From contig NZ_CP046705.1 in assembly GCF_009873495.1 (NCBI RefSeq), positions 124,001 through 188,000 on the forward strand: 64,000 bases of DNA, written 5' to 3'. The DNA is from Nostoc sp. ATCC 53789 (GTDB taxonomy: Bacteria; Cyanobacteriota; Cyanobacteriia; Cyanobacteriales; Nostocaceae). Under the pieces are notes generated by a model. It did not search any database and was not told the DNA's origin. It saw only the letters and a program-made list of their open reading frames with translations. Shown here piece by piece: positions 1 to 8,443 of this stretch. A program made the translations under genes and the position numbers. Each line of letters begins with the position of its first letter. Position 1 is the stretch's first letter.

Positions 1-1
1 C

Positions 2-529
2 CTTGAGCGATCACCGCAAGCTATTACGTATTTTGTCGGGCAGACAATGACCGGACTTTTAAGTTGGAATGCTCTACCAAAGCCAAGCGATGATTACAAG
101 ATAGACCCCACCAAACAATTAAAATTAGATCCGGGGATATCGACATCAAAAGCCAAGATTACTACTAGTGCATGGGCTTCAGGTTTTGCGTTGTCAGAAG
201 ATTTTCGCGCACCATTCCTTGAAGAGATAAGTAATCTTACGCCGCCCGATGTCTTTAATGGGTCTACGCAATCAATCCTAAAAGTCAGCCTAATCAGTCA
301 GCCGACTCGGATTAAGGATGGGCAATGGAAAGTAGATATGGTTGCAGAGATTGTTGTTTTCCAAGGCAGCAATTTAGTTGGTAAGCCCATGGCTTTTAAC
401 AAAACTGTATTTGTCAGGGCGATTGATACGGCTGCCCTGCCTAGATTTGCGTCCGATGTTCAAGAAACGGCCTCTCGTGTTCGCAAAGCGGGGTTGGAAA
501 TTTACAAAATCCAAGATTTAGATTTATGA
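2..529 (+). CDS. Type IV secretion-associated protein, 5'-partial (possibly VirB8-like)
   Basis: The reading frame is open to the left edge with no stop before the first in-frame ATG at 47, so the true start probably lies outside the window. The visible 176 codons encode a beta-rich domain ending in a short helix, with no membrane segment or lipobox. The stop overlaps the start of the VirB10-like gene (ATGA), which implies translational coupling inside a secretion operon. Position just before VirB10 and VirB9 homologues would suit the periplasmic domain of a VirB8/TrbF-type inner membrane component, but I see no diagnostic motif. The operon assignment is solid; the family assignment is inference. 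Confidence 0.55.
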   Translation, partial: LERSPQAITYFVGQTMTGLLSWNALPKPSDDYKIDPTKQLKLDPGISTSKAKITTSAWASGFALSEDFRAPFLEEISNLTPPDVFNGSTQSILKVSLISQPTRIKDGQWKVDMVAEIVVFQGSNLVGKPMAFNKTVFVRAIDTAALPRFASDVQETASRVRKAGLEIYKIQDLDL

Positions 530-1947
530 AAAAGAACACCCAGTCAGCTTTGTCAGAGGCAACTATTGAGATAGAAGAGCAAGATTTTGCCGCCATGAAC
601 GGCGCTAAAACTTCTCACGCTAATGATTCAATTCAACCCTCCGAGAACCCCGCCCCAGAAGAAATTGTTACTGCTCGAACAGTCTCGCAATCTCCACTCT
701 TAAAAATGGGCGTTGTTGCCCTGATTTGCCTTCTCTTCGTGACGATTGTTGGGGCAATGCTAGGCAATTCAATGAATGTGCTGAAATTTTCCAAGGGCAT
801 TGTGCAACCGCCCAAAGAAGAGCAAACGCCCCTAGCAGAGCCGGAAAATGAGACGGGCAAGGATAAAACAGCGCTTGCCCTGACTAGCCAAAATTACGAG
901 TTAAAGCAGATTCGCGATCGCTTGCCTAGCCCAACGCCTACTCCTAGCGCAACCTTAGCCCCAGCCCCAATCGCACCCGTTACCCCTCCGATGCAACCAG
1001 TGCAGCGCCGACAACGTTCTTACCCAGTCGCCAGTCAGCCGACAGCGCCCTTCACTTTCCCCCAGGCTAGAGTATCGCAACCCCAGCCCCAGCCCAAAAT
1101 TGCCCAGCCGAGCAGACAATCTCCTTTGGCGTTCCCAACGGCTGCAACCAACGTCCCCACCAAAGACCCCACTCAGCAATGGCTTATCGCTGCAAACGTT
1201 GGCAGTTTCAGGAGTTCAGGAGATGAATCAGAAAGCGAGAAACCCATCAAGACTAATGGAATTGAAGGAGGTACGGGAGGAGCTACACAAGTGGCCCAGA
1301 ACACTACCATTAATTACAACGCAAAACGCGTAATTGTTGGCAGCACTGCAGAGGGGAGGCTAGAAACGCCGATCGCTTGGGGCACTGGTGACGCTGGCAA
1401 CCAGAATTACTTGGTGAAACTAACAAAACCCTTAAAAGCCTCAGATGGTAGGGACGTACTACCCGTGGGCGCTTATCTGGTTGTTCAACTAGCAGAGTCC
1501 AATGGTTCGGGTTTCGCCAAACTGCGCGGTGTTTCAGTGTTGGTCAATATAAACGGCGATACGCAAGAAAAGCAACTGCCAGAAAATGCCGTTCTGATAA
1601 TGGCCAAGGATGGTGGTTTCTTAAAAGCAGAGTCTCGCAGAGGCAGTAATCTGGGCAACAATTTCATCTCTGCTATTGTTGCGGGAGTCGCCAAAGCTGC
1701 CGAAGTACAGAATCGCCCCATAACTCAAGTCAGCAGTAACTCTAATGGCTTCTCTACTAGCTCCACTACCAACGATCAAAAAGACCTATCCGCCGCTTTT
1801 GGAGAGGGTGCATTTAATAGTGTTCTCGATAATATCAAAAGTTCAAATGTCGCCCGTTCTCAACAGTTAAGTGGTAGAGAAGAAGTATTTGTGATCGATG
1901 TTGGTAAGCCAGTGCAAATATTCGTTAATCAAACAATATCGCTCTAG
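526..1947 (+). CDS. VirB10/TrbI-like type IV secretion protein
   Basis: 473 residues with the VirB10 architecture: an acidic cytoplasmic N-terminus (1-65), one membrane segment (about 68-92, LLKMGVVALICLLFVTIVGA), a long Pro/Gln-rich periplasmic linker (about 130-215), and a C-terminal beta domain (about 260-473). The C-terminal domain has the family pattern of a small G-rich strand (VGSTAEGRLETPI), a PVGAYLVVQL strand and a late FVIDVGKPVQIFV strand. VirB10 links the inner and outer membrane parts of the conjugation channel. It overlaps the gene before it by four bases and is followed 32 bases later by a VirB9-like gene. Sequence divergence from proteobacterial VirB10 is large, so the call rests on architecture and context. 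Confidence 0.72.
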   Translation: MKKNTQSALSEATIEIEEQDFAAMNGAKTSHANDSIQPSENPAPEEIVTARTVSQSPLLKMGVVALICLLFVTIVGAMLGNSMNVLKFSKGIVQPPKEEQTPLAEPENETGKDKTALALTSQNYELKQIRDRLPSPTPTPSATLAPAPIAPVTPPMQPVQRRQRSYPVASQPTAPFTFPQARVSQPQPQPKIAQPSRQSPLAFPTAATNVPTKDPTQQWLIAANVGSFRSSGDESESEKPIKTNGIEGGTGGATQVAQNTTINYNAKRVIVGSTAEGRLETPIAWGTGDAGNQNYLVKLTKPLKASDGRDVLPVGAYLVVQLAESNGSGFAKLRGVSVLVNINGDTQEKQLPENAVLIMAKDGGFLKAESRRGSNLGNNFISAIVAGVAKAAEVQNRPITQVSSNSNGFSTSSTTNDQKDLSAAFGEGAFNSVLDNIKSSNVARSQQLSGREEVFVIDVGKPVQIFVNQTISL

Positions 1948-1979
1948 TCACAATAACGTTACGGTAACTGAGGATATAA

Positions 1980-2810
1980 ATGTTAAAGAAAACCACTATT
2001 ATTGCAGCATTTTTAATCTTAACTAGCGCGGCAAAAGCAACGGCGATAACTGCCCGAACGGTTTACCAGAACGACGCAAACTCCAATGCCATCGAATTAA
2101 AGGTGTGGAAGGGCTACGGGCTAACTATTAATTTGATGTCTACAGGGGAAACTATCAAGCAAGTTTGGATCGGCGATCCAAGTCGCTTCGCCTTTACTTC
2201 AAATGGTGCTTTATGCCAGTCATCAGGCAACGATTCTGACTGCACAGGAGGTAAAGCGACTGTAATTTTCCTTCGCCAGATTGACCCGATCAACTTCCCT
2301 GTTACCTCTAGTAGCAATGGAAGCACTCAAATTACAGTACTTACCAATGATAATCTTTATCAATTTAAGATAGTCCCTGCTACTGGCAACCCAGCCTATA
2401 CAAGCTTGGTGATTAAATCGGATTCGGAGCGTCCATTGCCAATTACGCGTCCGCGAACGCCGCAACCGCTAACAGTTGAAAAACCGCAATCAGCGCCGCC
2501 AGACTTCCCGCAGCCCTCGCCGCCACCACAAACAATAACAGTTCAAAAGCCTCAGCCTGTTGCTGTTTTACGCCCCAATCCTGGGACTACGCTAAATGGT
2601 GCGATTCAGAGAAACGATGCTAATGCTCTCGCTTTTGGGCTAGCAGAAGCTGGGCGCAAAGGTCAAGTTAAACCCGGATCTACCACATGGAACAAGGTGC
2701 AAGATGCTATCAAACTATTACGGCGTGGCAAGACAAGAGATGAGGCAATTTCGCTTTCTCAGGTCGATAAAACCATTTTTAATCAATTACTCCAATGGGG
2801 GCAGTTGTGA
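1980..2810 (+). CDS. VirB9-like secreted type IV secretion protein
   Basis: 276 residues. A signal peptide (1-22, ending in KATA) is followed by a beta domain with the VirB9/TrbG pattern: a V.KGYGLTINLMSTGETIKQVWIGDPSRF stretch in segments, then strands like ITVLTNDNLYQFKIVPA (about residues 40-150). A Pro-rich linker (155-205) leads to a helical C-terminal region (210-276). VirB9 proteins form the periplasmic/outer membrane ring of conjugation channels with VirB10, whose gene is directly upstream. The short helical C-terminus replaces the usual second beta domain, which is odd for the family. No lipobox is visible, so a VirB7-like lipoprotein must be elsewhere. Confidence 0.65.
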   Translation: MLKKTTIIAAFLILTSAAKATAITARTVYQNDANSNAIELKVWKGYGLTINLMSTGETIKQVWIGDPSRFAFTSNGALCQSSGNDSDCTGGKATVIFLRQIDPINFPVTSSSNGSTQITVLTNDNLYQFKIVPATGNPAYTSLVIKSDSERPLPITRPRTPQPLTVEKPQSAPPDFPQPSPPPQTITVQKPQPVAVLRPNPGTTLNGAIQRNDANALAFGLAEAGRKGQVKPGSTTWNKVQDAIKLLRRGKTRDEAISLSQVDKTIFNQLLQWGQL

Positions 2811-2947
2811 ACAATTTTTCTAAATCTATTCGCCAAGAATTAGGGGATTTTCTGGATTTGTGTAGGTGTGAAGGTGAGTTATGGATGTTTCCACCAATCG
2901 GCTATTTGCTGCTTTTGACTACTCTTTTGGCTGTGGATAAGACTTAG
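2807..2947 (+). CDS. Small single-span membrane protein
   Basis: A short ORF of 46 codons starting at GTG 2807, which overlaps the TGA of the VirB9-like gene in a GTGA arrangement; an in-frame ATG at 2795 is an alternative (50 codons). The peptide has a charged N-terminal half (SIRQELGDFLDLCRCEG) and a hydrophobic C-terminal segment (PPIGYLLLLTTLLAVDKT). The stop/start overlap and the position inside a secretion operon support a real gene, perhaps a small channel or pilus component. No family is recognised. Confidence 0.5.
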   Translation: MNNFSKSIRQELGDFLDLCRCEGELWMFPPIGYLLLLTTLLAVDKT

Positions 2948-3097
2948 CTTAGTCCTGCAACAACCTACTTAAAATGGCTGTTACCCATGCCCTTTGCAAC
3001 CTTAACTGTATTGCAAATAAACCAGTACAGAAAATCCAAAAAGCTGTTAGCAGCAACAGGAAACGTAGTAGTCTGCCAACCCAAAAATGCTAAGTGA

Positions 3098-3346
3098 GGA
3101 CTGGGGAAAGGGGAAAGGGAAAGGGGTAAGGGATTTGAAACCTTTCCCCCTTCCCCCTTCCCCTTTACCCCGCCAAGTTCACTTGGCGAACTAGTAGAGC
3201 TACAGCAAGACAAAAGTGGATGCGAGAGTTGTGCCTATTTTCATGGGCGACAATACGACCAAGAAATCCTAATATGCACGGTACATCCACGCGGCTCCAA
3301 TCAAGAACAATGTCCCGATTACTTTAACAAAAATCATGAAACTTAA
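3098..3346 (+). pseudogene. Small Cys-rich protein, N-terminus lost to a repeat
   Basis: From 3194 the frame encodes VELQQDKSGCESCAYFHG, then ILICTVHPRG and NQEQCPDYFNKNHET, stopping at 3346 inside the start of the next gene. The pattern CxxCxYFHG, then a Cys before VHPxG, then CPDYF, is one I associate with small cyanobacterial proteins that probably bind a metal. The frame is open back to a TGA at 3095 but contains no ATG, GTG or TTG start; its upstream part is the purine/pyrimidine repeat. I read this as a once-functional secretion operon gene whose 5' end was displaced. An unusual start codon cannot be excluded. Confidence 0.45.
3103..3173. repeat. Purine/pyrimidine inverted repeat (interspersed cyanobacterial type)
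   Basis: A purine-only run (GGGGAAAGG units, 3103-3133) is followed by a complementary pyrimidine run (CCTTTCCCC units, 3141-3170) separated by about seven bases. It could form a long hairpin in RNA. It lies at the 5' end of a small Cys-rich reading frame and may have replaced that gene's start. Confidence 0.75.
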
Positions 3347-4529
3347 GCCTTTTCTACTGGCTGCAATAGCTTCTCTAGTTCCGCTTTCCGCCTCAGTCGC
3401 ACAGACACCAACAATTAATTATTCGCAGGGCAAATACAAAACGGCTGCCCCCGACTGGTCAAAAATCACATGGGATACTTTGCCACCCGTTCAACAGCCA
3501 GGATTTTTAAAGATACCTAAAAACCTGATTTCGACTTTTGGCTACGACCCCTCGCGCTCGTGGACAGCAGGGCAAAAAGTAGACTCTGTTGTGATGTTGG
3601 GCGACGCGGATGATGCTTTTAAGATGTCGGACTTGAGCTTAAAGGCTATTGACACGGTGGCTTTGTCCACTACAGCCACAACCACCAAACCCACCCTCAA
3701 AGACTTTGGATTAATGCAATGGCAAACGCCAAAAACATTAGTTAAAGCAATGCCTGAATTAAGCAATTTGAGCCTATCAGAAGTTCCCCCATTAGCTGAT
3801 CTATTTTCTAAGAATGGTGCTGGACTGGGTAGCAGCACTATTTCTCAAGCCATAGCCTCAAATCCTCAAGTCGCAAACCTGACACTAGATAAGATTGACC
3901 TAAGCAAATATTCGCTTGATTCAATTCCTGGGTTGGACAAAACTCAATTAGGAAAGTTTAAATCATGGCAGCAAGCTTATGTCAATCAAATTCCTAAATT
4001 AAGTCAAGTGCCCTTTGATAAAATGCCTCAGCCTATTAGCTCTGGCATTGGTGTTGTGGGTATCGCATCTGTTGTACTTGGTACGGCAGAAAAGGGCGAC
4101 AGAAGGGCTGGGAATGATTACTTTGTTTCTGGCAGCGTTGTCAGAGGCGACCGCACTTTAACAGTCGCCTGTCCTCCAGGCATTGAATGCTCATACTTAG
4201 AGATAGGGGATTTTGCTGGCAGTCAGGGCGGCTTATATGGCAAGCGCTGGGCATCTGGCTCATCTCAGCAAGTTAAGGGCGGTTATGGGTTCCTAGCAGC
4301 CGTTAACGGTGGGAAGGAACCAACAGGGCGGCTAGTGTATGGTAGTGGGTTCAAAGTGGCGCTAACTGGAGTTAATGAATCCCTTGGGACTGCCGACTTT
4401 GGCTTATTCTTTAGGATCTGTGCGCGACCGCCATTTCAGCAGAAAACTTGCACCCCTTACTTCATTGGGCCAGTTCCCTGGTTGCCCGTGAGTGAGAATG
4501 ATTTGGTTATCGTGGGGACGGGACGATGA
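3336..4529 (+). CDS. Secreted protein of the conjugation operon, unknown family
   Basis: 397 residues with a clear signal peptide (1-23, cleavage after SVAQ). The first half carries degenerate helical repeats with a recurrent LxxLxLxxVP / LTLDKIDLSKYSLDSIPGL pattern (about 120-230). The second half (235-397) is beta-rich with four cysteines (in ACPPGIECSY and RICARPPFQQKTC) that could form disulfides. The last four bases overlap the VirD4-type gene. Context suggests an exported accessory of the conjugation apparatus. I do not recognise the family. Confidence 0.7.
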   Translation: MKLKPFLLAAIASLVPLSASVAQTPTINYSQGKYKTAAPDWSKITWDTLPPVQQPGFLKIPKNLISTFGYDPSRSWTAGQKVDSVVMLGDADDAFKMSDLSLKAIDTVALSTTATTTKPTLKDFGLMQWQTPKTLVKAMPELSNLSLSEVPPLADLFSKNGAGLGSSTISQAIASNPQVANLTLDKIDLSKYSLDSIPGLDKTQLGKFKSWQQAYVNQIPKLSQVPFDKMPQPISSGIGVVGIASVVLGTAEKGDRRAGNDYFVSGSVVRGDRTLTVACPPGIECSYLEIGDFAGSQGGLYGKRWASGSSQQVKGGYGFLAAVNGGKEPTGRLVYGSGFKVALTGVNESLGTADFGLFFRICARPPFQQKTCTPYFIGPVPWLPVSENDLVIVGTGR

Positions 4530-6289
4530 CAGGGACTCCTAAGACTATTGTTAAGCCAAATCAATTTATTCCCCCAGGACTTGAATCGGCGCTATTTTCC
4601 CCCGCAGGTTTAGGGGTACTCGCTTGTGGCGCGGTGATTGTAATCGCCAAAATCATCGATAGTAGGGGAGGTATTGCCAAGTTAGCGACCGCACGGTGGG
4701 GCGGCGCGGTGGAGAAAAAAGCCGCTCGTCAATTAGCGTGTAAGCAAATTCAGCTACGCTTGCACAATCGGGTATCTCTATATGTTGGCACTCCCAAGAA
4801 TACAACGAGCGAGGTTATTAATGGAATCAGGAAAACGAGTATCCCTGAAGATTCAACAACCCTTTACTTCCCAGAAGCGCAACGGGGTATTTTAGTTTGT
4901 GGTGGGCCAGGGAGCGGAAAGTCATTTTCAATGATTAATCCGATGATTCGTTCGGCAATAGATCAGGGATTTCCCTTGGTACTTTATGATTTTAAGTATA
5001 GTGAGCAAGAATCAGCTACATCTACATCTAAGGGACAAGCCCCAATACTGGCAGGATATGCCGCTTTGCGAGGTTATGAAGTTACTGTATTAGCTCCAGG
5101 TTTTGCGGAATCTGCGGTTGCCAACCCCATAGACTTTCTTCGTAATAATGAAGACTCGGAAATGGCGCGACAGTTGGCGATTACACTCAACCGCAACTTT
5201 CAACTTGGAGAAAAGAATTCTGGAAATAACTTCTTTACCAATGCTGGAGATCAGTTGGTGCAAGCTGTTTTCATGCTGGCGAAAGGAACGGAGTACCCAG
5301 ATATCATGATGTGCCAAGCAATCCTGGGGTTGCCAAAGTTAGTTAAGCGCATTGAGCAAGCAGAAAATCTGAATTTCATGGTTAGAGAGGCTTTCGCACA
5401 GTTTGTATCTGTTGCAGGGTCGCCAGAAACAGCAGCTAGTATTGTGGGTACAGCTAGCGGATTGTTCAGCCGCTTCATGGTTCCCTCGGCATTAGCAGCG
5501 TTCTGTGGAAAAACCAATATTCCTTTGGATTTGAAGGGGCGGCAGATGGTGGTATTCGGGATGAACAAAGAGAAGCGTGATGTAATCGCACCCTTGCTTG
5601 TCTCGATTCTGCATCTATTAGTTAGCCGGAATGTGGCTAACAAACGTACTTGTCCTTTGGTGTTGGGGATTGATGAATTACCCACATTATATTTACCAGC
5701 ACTGGTTGATTGGCTGAATCAGAATCGGGAAGATGGATTGGTATCAATACTGGGATTACAAAATCTCTCAATGCTGATTGAATCCTATGGTGAAAACACA
5801 ACTAATGCAATATTTGGTGGTTGTGCTACCAAAGCATTCTTTAACCCCCAAGATGATGTAGCTGCCGAACGCTTTAGTAAGTTTTTAGGTGAAGAGGAAA
5901 TTAAATACAAGCAACGTTCTCGCTCATCAGGAGGCAAGGGTGGTGCAAGCATTTCTAATTCTGACCAAAACAGTACCCGAAAATTATTTGATGTCAATCA
6001 ATTTAACACTTTACCATCGGGGAAAGCAGTAATTATTAGTCCAGGTTTCCGTTCTCGTGGTCAAATAAGTTTGCCAATCTTGCAATCAATTAAGATTCCT
6101 CAGCATGAAATCCAATCTGAAACTGACAGTGTGAAAGCTTGGTACGAGTTTCAAAAGTTTTTATCTAAAAAGTCTACTCTCTTAACTCCAGCAGATGAAG
6201 AAATGAGAATTCGTCGAGCAGAGGCATTAAAATTGTTGCCTTTGATAGAAAATCAAGAGCAATTATCAGAATATGCAAGTCTGATTTAA
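4526..6289 (+). CDS. VirD4/TraD-type conjugal coupling ATPase
   Basis: 587 residues. A hydrophobic stretch near residues 25-45 could anchor it. Walker A is GGPGSGKS (about 128-135), followed by a strand VLYDFKYSEQ, and a second acidic motif LGIDELPTLYLPALVDWL (about 376-393) typical of the TraG/TraD C-terminal region that contacts the relaxosome. The GLQNLSMLIESYG stretch matches the family Q-N box. Coupling proteins bring relaxase-DNA complexes to the secretion channel using ATP. It is the last gene of the co-directional operon, with a four-base overlap upstream. The relaxase gene lies 2 kb away on the other strand. Confidence 0.85.
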   Translation: MTGTPKTIVKPNQFIPPGLESALFSPAGLGVLACGAVIVIAKIIDSRGGIAKLATARWGGAVEKKAARQLACKQIQLRLHNRVSLYVGTPKNTTSEVINGIRKTSIPEDSTTLYFPEAQRGILVCGGPGSGKSFSMINPMIRSAIDQGFPLVLYDFKYSEQESATSTSKGQAPILAGYAALRGYEVTVLAPGFAESAVANPIDFLRNNEDSEMARQLAITLNRNFQLGEKNSGNNFFTNAGDQLVQAVFMLAKGTEYPDIMMCQAILGLPKLVKRIEQAENLNFMVREAFAQFVSVAGSPETAASIVGTASGLFSRFMVPSALAAFCGKTNIPLDLKGRQMVVFGMNKEKRDVIAPLLVSILHLLVSRNVANKRTCPLVLGIDELPTLYLPALVDWLNQNREDGLVSILGLQNLSMLIESYGENTTNAIFGGCATKAFFNPQDDVAAERFSKFLGEEEIKYKQRSRSSGGKGGASISNSDQNSTRKLFDVNQFNTLPSGKAVIISPGFRSRGQISLPILQSIKIPQHEIQSETDSVKAWYEFQKFLSKKSTLLTPADEEMRIRRAEALKLLPLIENQEQLSEYASLI

Positions 6290-6307
6290 AGTGAAATTTC
6301 CTGCCCT

Positions 6308-6480
6308 TAATAGTCAACCCCTTCTCTGCGAGACGCTGTGCGAATGGGGAATTCAAAATTCAAAATTATTAATTCAAAATTAAAGACAAGACGCTCTCTA
6401 CCAGACGCTGCGCGTAGCTTGCTTCTCCGTAGGAGTACGTGGACTCGCTTGCCGCCGGCGCTATCGGTCATCACAAATAT
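6308..6480. repeat. Interspersed Nostoc-type repeat cluster
   Basis: Contains GTCAACCCCTTCTCTGCGAG, then an A/T-rich AATTCAAAATT tract, then CGCTGCGCGTAGCTTGCTTC and ACTCGCTTGCCGCCGGCGC modules. The same modules recur at 27268-27345 and, on the opposite strand, at 29267-29308. They are non-coding interspersed repeats of the kind abundant in heterocystous cyanobacteria. Confidence 0.75.
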
Positions 6481-6494
6481 TCAGGATAAATACC

Positions 6495-6611
6495 ATGTCG
6501 TCACGCGATTTTTACTCACTTAATGATCATGACAGACGAGAAATTGCAAAACTTCCACCTCAGATAGCAGCCTTAGCAGATAAATATCCATGTGATACCA
6601 ATTTAATATGA
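6495..6611 (+). pseudogene. 5' fragment of a gene cut by IS630-A (likely Mrr-like nuclease)
   Basis: ATG at 6495 opens a frame (MSSRDFYSLNDHDRREIAKL, then PPQIAALADKYPCD) that runs into the IS at 6598 and stops at 6611 in IS sequence. It reads as the natural N-terminus of the gene resuming at 7725. However, joining the flanks across one TA target copy leaves a one-base frame offset with an early stop, so either a further indel has occurred or the two fragments were never one gene. Confidence 0.45.
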
Positions 6612-7722
6612 AGCTGCATATAATAGAGAAAACAAACTCGATAAATTAAAAGAACCATGAGCCGCCCTTTTGAGATTGAAATCGCAGAGAGCGAAGAAGA
6701 ACTTAAAAAACGCCTACAAACAGCTAATTTAGGGAACCAGAAAGAAAAACTTATTATGCTGTGGTGGATAAAAAGCGGGCAGGCCAAGGAGCAGCAAGAT
6801 ATTGGAAAACGCTTGGCTAAAGATACATCAACGGTGACAAGATGGTTACAAAAATATAGATCGGGTGGGCTAGATGAATTATTGAAAATAAAAAAAGCTC
6901 CGGGAGCAAAACGGAAAATTCCTGAAGGAGCGATCACGGCACTTGAAGAGGAGTTAAAAACAGGAAAAGGCTTTAGTAGCTATGGTGCAATAGTAGAGTG
7001 GTTAAAGCAAGAGCAGGGGCTTGATATCGAGTATGCAACGGTTTATGCATTGGTTCGATATCGATTAGGGGCAAAACTAAAAGTACCACGTCCTCAAAGC
7101 CATAAGCAGGATGAAAAGTTAGTATCTGAGTTTAAAAAAAACTCGGTATCATTCTGAATTGTCTAGAAAAACATCTAGCACCCGGCAAGTGTGTTCGCTA
7201 CCTGTGCCAGGATGAAACGAGGGTGGGACTGAAAACTCTTACAGGAAAAGTGATTACTGCCTCTGGAGTTAAGCCTACTGTTGAGGTGAAATGGCCACGG
7301 GAAAATTTTTGGATTTATGGTGCAATTGAACCATTGACTGGAGATCATTTTCTTTATGAATATCCAAAACTGAATGGCGAGTGTTTTCAACAGTTTTTGG
7401 ACTGGCTATCTCAACAATTAGGTGGGGATTACGCTATTTTACAGGTTGACCAAGCACCTGCTCATACAAGTTCAGCAATTCGTTGGCCAGAAAATATTAT
7501 TCCTCTGTTTCAACCACCTTCAGCCCCTGAACTCAATCCCATTGAAAGGCTTTGGCAGCTCCTCAAGAAACCACTCAAAAATCAGCTTTTCTCTTCTTTA
7601 CAGAATTTACGCGATCGCATCCAAGAAATATTTAATCAACTTACACTTGAGCAGGTAATATCTATCTCTTCTTATAACTTTATTCTCGAAGCTCTTTTCT
7701 ATGCAGCTTCATATTAAATTGG
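6598..7722 (+). mobile_element. IS630-family element A, copy 1 (1125 bp)
   Basis: Bounded by inverted repeats beginning CCAATTTAATATGAAGCTGC at both ends (23 bp matched) and flanked by TA on each side (6596-6597 and 7723-7724), as expected for IS630 elements that duplicate a TA target. The sequence appears identical to copies at 37259-38383 and 62477-63601, which lie in the opposite orientation. Identity implies recent activity. Confidence 0.95.
6657..7717 (+). CDS. IS630-family transposase, made by -1 frameshift
   Basis: Two overlapping frames encode one transposase. The first (6657-7157) has helix-turn-helix segments (DIGKRLAKDTSTVTRWLQKY). The second enters at an A8 run (7134-7141), where A_AAA_AAA permits a -1 slip. 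The shifted frame continues as LGIILNCLEKHL and then the DDE domain: YLCQDETRVG, ILQVDQAPAH and LNPIERLWQ, giving all three acidic residues. The fused protein would be about 353 residues. The second frame has no good independent start before its first catalytic Asp, so frameshifting is needed for activity. It acts by cut-and-paste at TA sites. Confidence 0.92.
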
Positions 7723-8357
7723 TATTAGCTAAAAACTTTAACAAGCCTGTACGACAAAGCTCAGTAGCAACCCAAAAGGCTTTCTTAGCTAAAAATTTTA
7801 AGAAGCAATTACTACCAATCCCAGCGCGAACACCAAGGGTTAGATTACCTAAAAAGCTTAAAAAACACTTGAATAATATTGAGTACGCTAGTCAAGTATT
7901 ACTTGAGCTTCGTAGCAGAACTCAATTAGCCAAATTGCCAGTAGTAATCGCCACACTGCGTAGGATATCACCCTACGTTTTTGAGGAATTGGTACTCACT
8001 TGCTGCTTTGAACAGGGGTGGCAAATTCAACGCAACTTTCGGTACACCGGTGACGGCGGGATAGATGGTCGCGTGTTGATTTTGGGAAAGCTTTATGTAA
8101 TCCAGGTTAAGCGTTATGCTGATTACATTAGCCCAAAACACATCAAAGATTTCGTATGCTGTATTGAAGGAGAAGGAGCTAATGGTGGATTCTTCGTGCA
8201 TACTGGCATAACTGGACAGTTATCAAAACAATTGATTCGTCGCTCCGACAAAATAATCTTAGTGAGCGGTCAGAAACTAGTAAATTTTGTCTTAGGTAAG
8301 CAGTTTAAAATAGTGGGAATAACAATACCAGTAAAAACAGTGAACAGTTATCAGTAA
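7701..8357 (+). pseudogene. Mrr-like restriction endonuclease, 3' part
   Basis: The frame contains a restriction endonuclease-like core: FEELVLTCCFEQGWQIQRNF, then TGDGGIDGRVLILGKLYVIQ and VKRY. This is the D...QxK form of the PD-(D/E)xK site seen in Mrr-type enzymes, which cut (often modified) foreign DNA. The region after the core (HIKDFVCCIEGEGANGGFFV) also fits Mrr. The apparent ATG at 7701 is in the IS terminal repeat; native sequence begins at 7725 with LAKNFNKP, and a related LAKNFKKQ occurs 19 residues later. The catalytic core is complete, but the natural N-terminus has been severed, so expression would depend on the IS. Confidence 0.7.
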
Positions 8358-8361
8358 ACAA

Positions 8362-8443
8362 CTAACTTATGAATGAATGAATGAATGAATGAATGAATGA
8401 ATGGAAATATCTGATACCTGATAATTGATAACTGATAAGTTAG
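8362..8443. terminator. Hairpin with tetranucleotide repeat loop between convergent genes
   Basis: CTAACTTAT (8362-8370) pairs with ATAAGTTAG (8435-8443), and adjacent GTTATCAGT/ACTGATAA bases extend the stem. The loop holds about eight tandem copies of ATGA/GAAT (8369-8402). It sits between the convergent Mrr-like and relaxase genes and overlaps the relaxase stop, so a bidirectional terminator is plausible. Confidence 0.5.

Noticed and set aside
3103-3173. Purine/pyrimidine repeat as a CRISPR-like array
   Set aside because: No regular repeat-spacer pattern; it is a single hairpin-type repeat.
8369-8402. ATGA/GAAT repeats as phase-variable coding repeat
   Set aside because: The tract lies between convergent stops, outside both genes, so it cannot switch a reading frame.
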